Source: Bacteroidetes bacterium UBA4416
Lineage (GTDB): Bacteria; Bacteroidota; Bacteroidia; B-17B0; Aurantibacillaceae
NCBI GenBank assembly: GCA_002390745.1
Contig: DGQK01000074.1
Coordinates: 5,093-69,092 of the forward strand
DNA: 64,000 nt
Direction: 5' to 3'
Shown here: positions 61,838 through 64,000 of the stretch, in pieces
Numbering within the stretch: position 1 is the first letter of the stretch
Layout of the letters: each line of letters starts with the position of its first letter
Notes under the pieces: generated by a model
The model's input: the letters and a program-made list of their open reading frames with translations, nothing else
The model's database searches: none
Told to the model about the DNA's origin: nothing
Made by a program: the position numbers and the translations under genes

Positions 61838-63079
61838 ATGGCATTTTTGCTGAATGAAAATATCAGGGTAGCAACCGATTCCATCAAAGGAAATAAACTG
61901 CGCGCTTTCCTGACGATGCTCATTATCTTTTTCGGGATCACCGCCCTGGTTGGCATCTCCTCGGCGATTGATGCGATGAAAGCGTCTATCAACAGCAACT
62001 TCACCAGCATGGGGGCCAACTCCTTCACCATCCGCAATAAGGAAACCAGCGTCAGGGTAGGCAGGCATGGCAAGCGGTCAAAAAAACATCCTCCGATTTC
62101 TTATAAGGAAGCCGTCCGCTTCAAAGAGGAATTCAATTTCCCGGTAACCACAGCTGTTTCCACGATGGCTTCTTTTGCCGCGCGCATCAAGTACGGCTCC
62201 GAAAAAACCAACCCGAATATCCAGCTTTTTGGAGGCGACGAAAATTACCTGGCTACCAGCGGCTACGAGCTGGAGAGCGGCCGTAATTTTTCGCCGCAGG
62301 AAATTGTGGGTGGCACGCACCTGGCCATTATCGGGAAGGACGTGGAAACGGATCTTTTTAAAGAGAAGCAAAGCGCGCTGGATAAAATCATTACCATCAA
62401 TAACGGAAAGTACCGCGTGATTGGTATCCTGGCCAGTAAAGGCAATAGCATGGGCTTTGGTGGCGATAAGGTATGCATCATTCCGCTCACGACCGCGCGC
62501 CAGTATTACGGCACACAGGACATGAGTTTTACCATCAGCGTGCTGGCCAAAAACGCGCAATGGCTGAACCTGGCGCTGGGAGAGGCGACGGGCTTATTCC
62601 GGAAAATAAGAGGCGTTCCTTTAGGCGAGGAAGACAGCTTCGAGATCACTAAAGCGGATAACCTTGCCAACATGCTCATTGGCCTTACCAGCAAAGCCTC
62701 TACGGGCGCCATCATCATCGGCATCATTACCCTGATCGGTGCGTCGATCGGCCTGATGAACATCATGCTGGTATCTGTAACCGAACGCACCAGGGAAATA
62801 GGCATCCGCAAGGCCCTGGGCGCCACGTCGGCCATCATCAAAAACCAGTTCCTGATAGAGAGCATTGTGATCTGTGTCATCGGCGGCTTCTTCGGCATCC
62901 TGATGGGCATCATTACTGCAAACCTCATTTCCTATAACCTCAGCTCCGAATTTTTCATGCCCTGGTTCTGGATCATCGTGGGCTTCCTGGTTTGCCTGGC
63001 GGTAGGCCTCGTCAGCGGTTACCTGCCTGCCAAGCGGGCTTCCATGCTCGATCCGATCGAGAGCCTGCGCTTCGAATAA
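61838..63079 (+). CDS. MacB-type ABC transporter permease (FtsX fold)
   Basis: 413 residues. N-terminal helix (FLTMLIIFFGITALVGISSAI), large periplasmic MacB-PCD domain (about 45-275), then three helices, with the conserved SVTERTREIGIRKALGAT loop after the second. This is the permease of MacB/FtsX-type ABC systems, which drive outer-membrane export or envelope remodelling without moving substrate through the inner membrane. The ATPase is not in the window to the left or right. Downstream to 63224 no terminator is evident. Confidence 0.88.
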   Translation: MAFLLNENIRVATDSIKGNKLRAFLTMLIIFFGITALVGISSAIDAMKASINSNFTSMGANSFTIRNKETSVRVGRHGKRSKKHPPISYKEAVRFKEEFNFPVTTAVSTMASFAARIKYGSEKTNPNIQLFGGDENYLATSGYELESGRNFSPQEIVGGTHLAIIGKDVETDLFKEKQSALDKIITINNGKYRVIGILASKGNSMGFGGDKVCIIPLTTARQYYGTQDMSFTISVLAKNAQWLNLALGEATGLFRKIRGVPLGEEDSFEITKADNLANMLIGLTSKASTGAIIIGIITLIGASIGLMNIMLVSVTERTREIGIRKALGATSAIIKNQFLIESIVICVIGGFFGILMGIITANLISYNLSSEFFMPWFWIIVGFLVCLAVGLVSGYLPAKRASMLDPIESLRFE

Positions 63080-63223
63080 GTACGCGTTTAGTCATCAAGC
63101 CTCATCCACAACAGGCGGCGCGTTCCATCGCTGCCTTGCTGCCTTGCTGACCTGCACACCATACAGGCATAGCCCTTATATGCATTATAAAGCCGTGTGA
63201 GCGGTAACCGGTTATTGGCCTGC

Positions 63224-63928
63224 TTATTTTCTCTGGAAGCCGTAGTAGAAGCCGAAGCCAAGCGTGAACATGCTCATACCCCATTTGTTGCCCAGGGCAT
63301 TGTATCCCTTCTCGCTGGGTGTAGATCCGAATCCGAACTTATTAAAGCCAATGTCTTCCGCACTGAACACCTGTGTGTTGTAGCTGTAGGACAAATGCGC
63401 CCCGAAGGCAAAGTTAGGATCGACAATGAAATACACACCCACCATGGGCTCAATGAAAACATTGCCGAACTGCGTTGCGTAAGGCGCGCGGACGCTATCG
63501 GTGGAAGGGTACTGCAAGCCGTAATACTTCCCGGACTGGTAGCCCATATTTAAGGAAACCGTGGTGAAGGCGTTGGGCTTGAAAAAATGATCGTGGCCAA
63601 GCTTCAGAAATCCGCCGTGCATTTGCATGCTGGCATTGATACGCGGATTTACATTTTCGCGGAAATAACGCTGGGCTTTGAAGTAATTGTAGTTATAGCC
63701 CAAGCCGAAAAAATAATTTCCGGCCAGCTTATAGCTAAGTCCGAATTCTCCGGAAAATACGCCCGAAAACGAATTACGGTATTTCTGGCTTGATACGATC
63801 TTGGGAATCCCGAGATTGGCTCTCATCGCCACTTTTGGCAGATCGGGCCCTTTGGTGGGGCCTTCATCCTGCCCAAACACGCTGTTCGCACATAAACACA
63901 GCACAAGATAGAAAACGTATTTTCGCAT
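63224..63928 (-). CDS. Outer membrane beta-barrel protein
   Basis: 234 residues. Signal peptide (YVFYLVLCLCANSVFGQ), then alternating hydrophobic strands with aromatic ends (NYFFGLGYNYNYF; TLGFGFYYGF). Porin-like small barrel common in Bacteroidota; terminal residues (YGFQRK) are not a perfect BAM signal. Function unknown. To its right, 63929-64000, there is no gene. Confidence 0.75.
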   Translation of the reverse strand: MRKYVFYLVLCLCANSVFGQDEGPTKGPDLPKVAMRANLGIPKIVSSQKYRNSFSGVFSGEFGLSYKLAGNYFFGLGYNYNYFKAQRYFRENVNPRINASMQMHGGFLKLGHDHFFKPNAFTTVSLNMGYQSGKYYGLQYPSTDSVRAPYATQFGNVFIEPMVGVYFIVDPNFAFGAHLSYSYNTQVFSAEDIGFNKFGFGSTPSEKGYNALGNKWGMSMFTLGFGFYYGFQRK

Positions 63929-64000
63929 AAGTTTAAAACGAGGAGTTGTGTTTATTTATTGCCTGTATAGCCTAGAAGCCATCTCAAAAATACCTGTTGC

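Overview
The window is chromosomal DNA of a Bacteroidota bacterium. It probably comes from the Chitinophagia/Sphingobacteriia/Flavobacteriia side of the phylum; no species can be named. The evidence is type IX secretion sorting domains, a SprB-repeat adhesin beside a PorP/SprF protein, a fused CcoN-CcoO subunit, a TonB receptor operon with imelysin and DUF4856 lipoproteins, and about ten promoters with the Bacteroidota -7 element TAnnTTTG. No tRNA, rRNA, transposase, CRISPR array or prophage gene was seen.

Layout. 1-12.2 kb: surface-glycan locus. A leftward operon (PhyH oxygenase, Wzm-like exporter permease, tandem PhyH oxygenase cut by the window edge) diverges from a rightward operon of overlapping genes: SGNH esterase, UbiA prenyltransferase, GT4, GDP-mannose 3,5-epimerase-like enzyme, GT-like protein, UDP-glucose dehydrogenase and a two-domain GT. 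12.4-19.3 kb: a giant SprB-repeat adhesin interrupted by one in-frame TGA, then a PorP/SprF-OmpA fusion and a strong terminator. 19.4-24 kb: a stress operon (UspA and small proteins), then a PAS histidine kinase and a response regulator fused to a Crp/Fnr DNA-binding module. 24-35.7 kb: cbb3 oxidase operon (ccoI, ccoS, ccoNO, ccoQ, ccoP, ccoG, ccoH, SafE-like), followed by Ric, hemN and pdxH.

35.7-42 kb: leftward putative iron-uptake operon (DUF4856, imelysin, HTTM/VKGC-like, TonB receptor). 42-44.1 kb: small unknown gene, stand-alone receiver, and a frameshifted outer-membrane gene. 44.1-49.7 kb: 1821-residue M43 metalloprotease with type IX signal. 49.8-56 kb: DUF3606 protein, multi-PAS/GAF kinase, LuxR-type regulator, receiver, SpoIIE phosphatase. 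56-64 kb: PLD/cardiolipin-synthase-like lipoprotein, DUF3089 hydrolase, FMN-split-barrel protein, lipocalin, GT-C-like membrane protein, MacB-like permease and an outer-membrane barrel protein.

Most interesting system: the kinase/REC-Crp pair beside the cbb3 operon. The cbb3 promoter and the stress-operon promoter each carry two TGA-N6-TCA palindromes exactly 22 bp apart, with an ACCTTTG-type -7 element centred exactly 33 bp from the nearer palindrome. The regulator has a Crp/Fnr recognition helix but only one cysteine, so it cannot be an Fe-S oxygen sensor. The arrangement looks like a FixL-FixJ-FixK cascade shortened to two proteins, the FixJ receiver being fused to a FixK-type DNA-binding module. 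This is inference from sequence and needs experimental proof.
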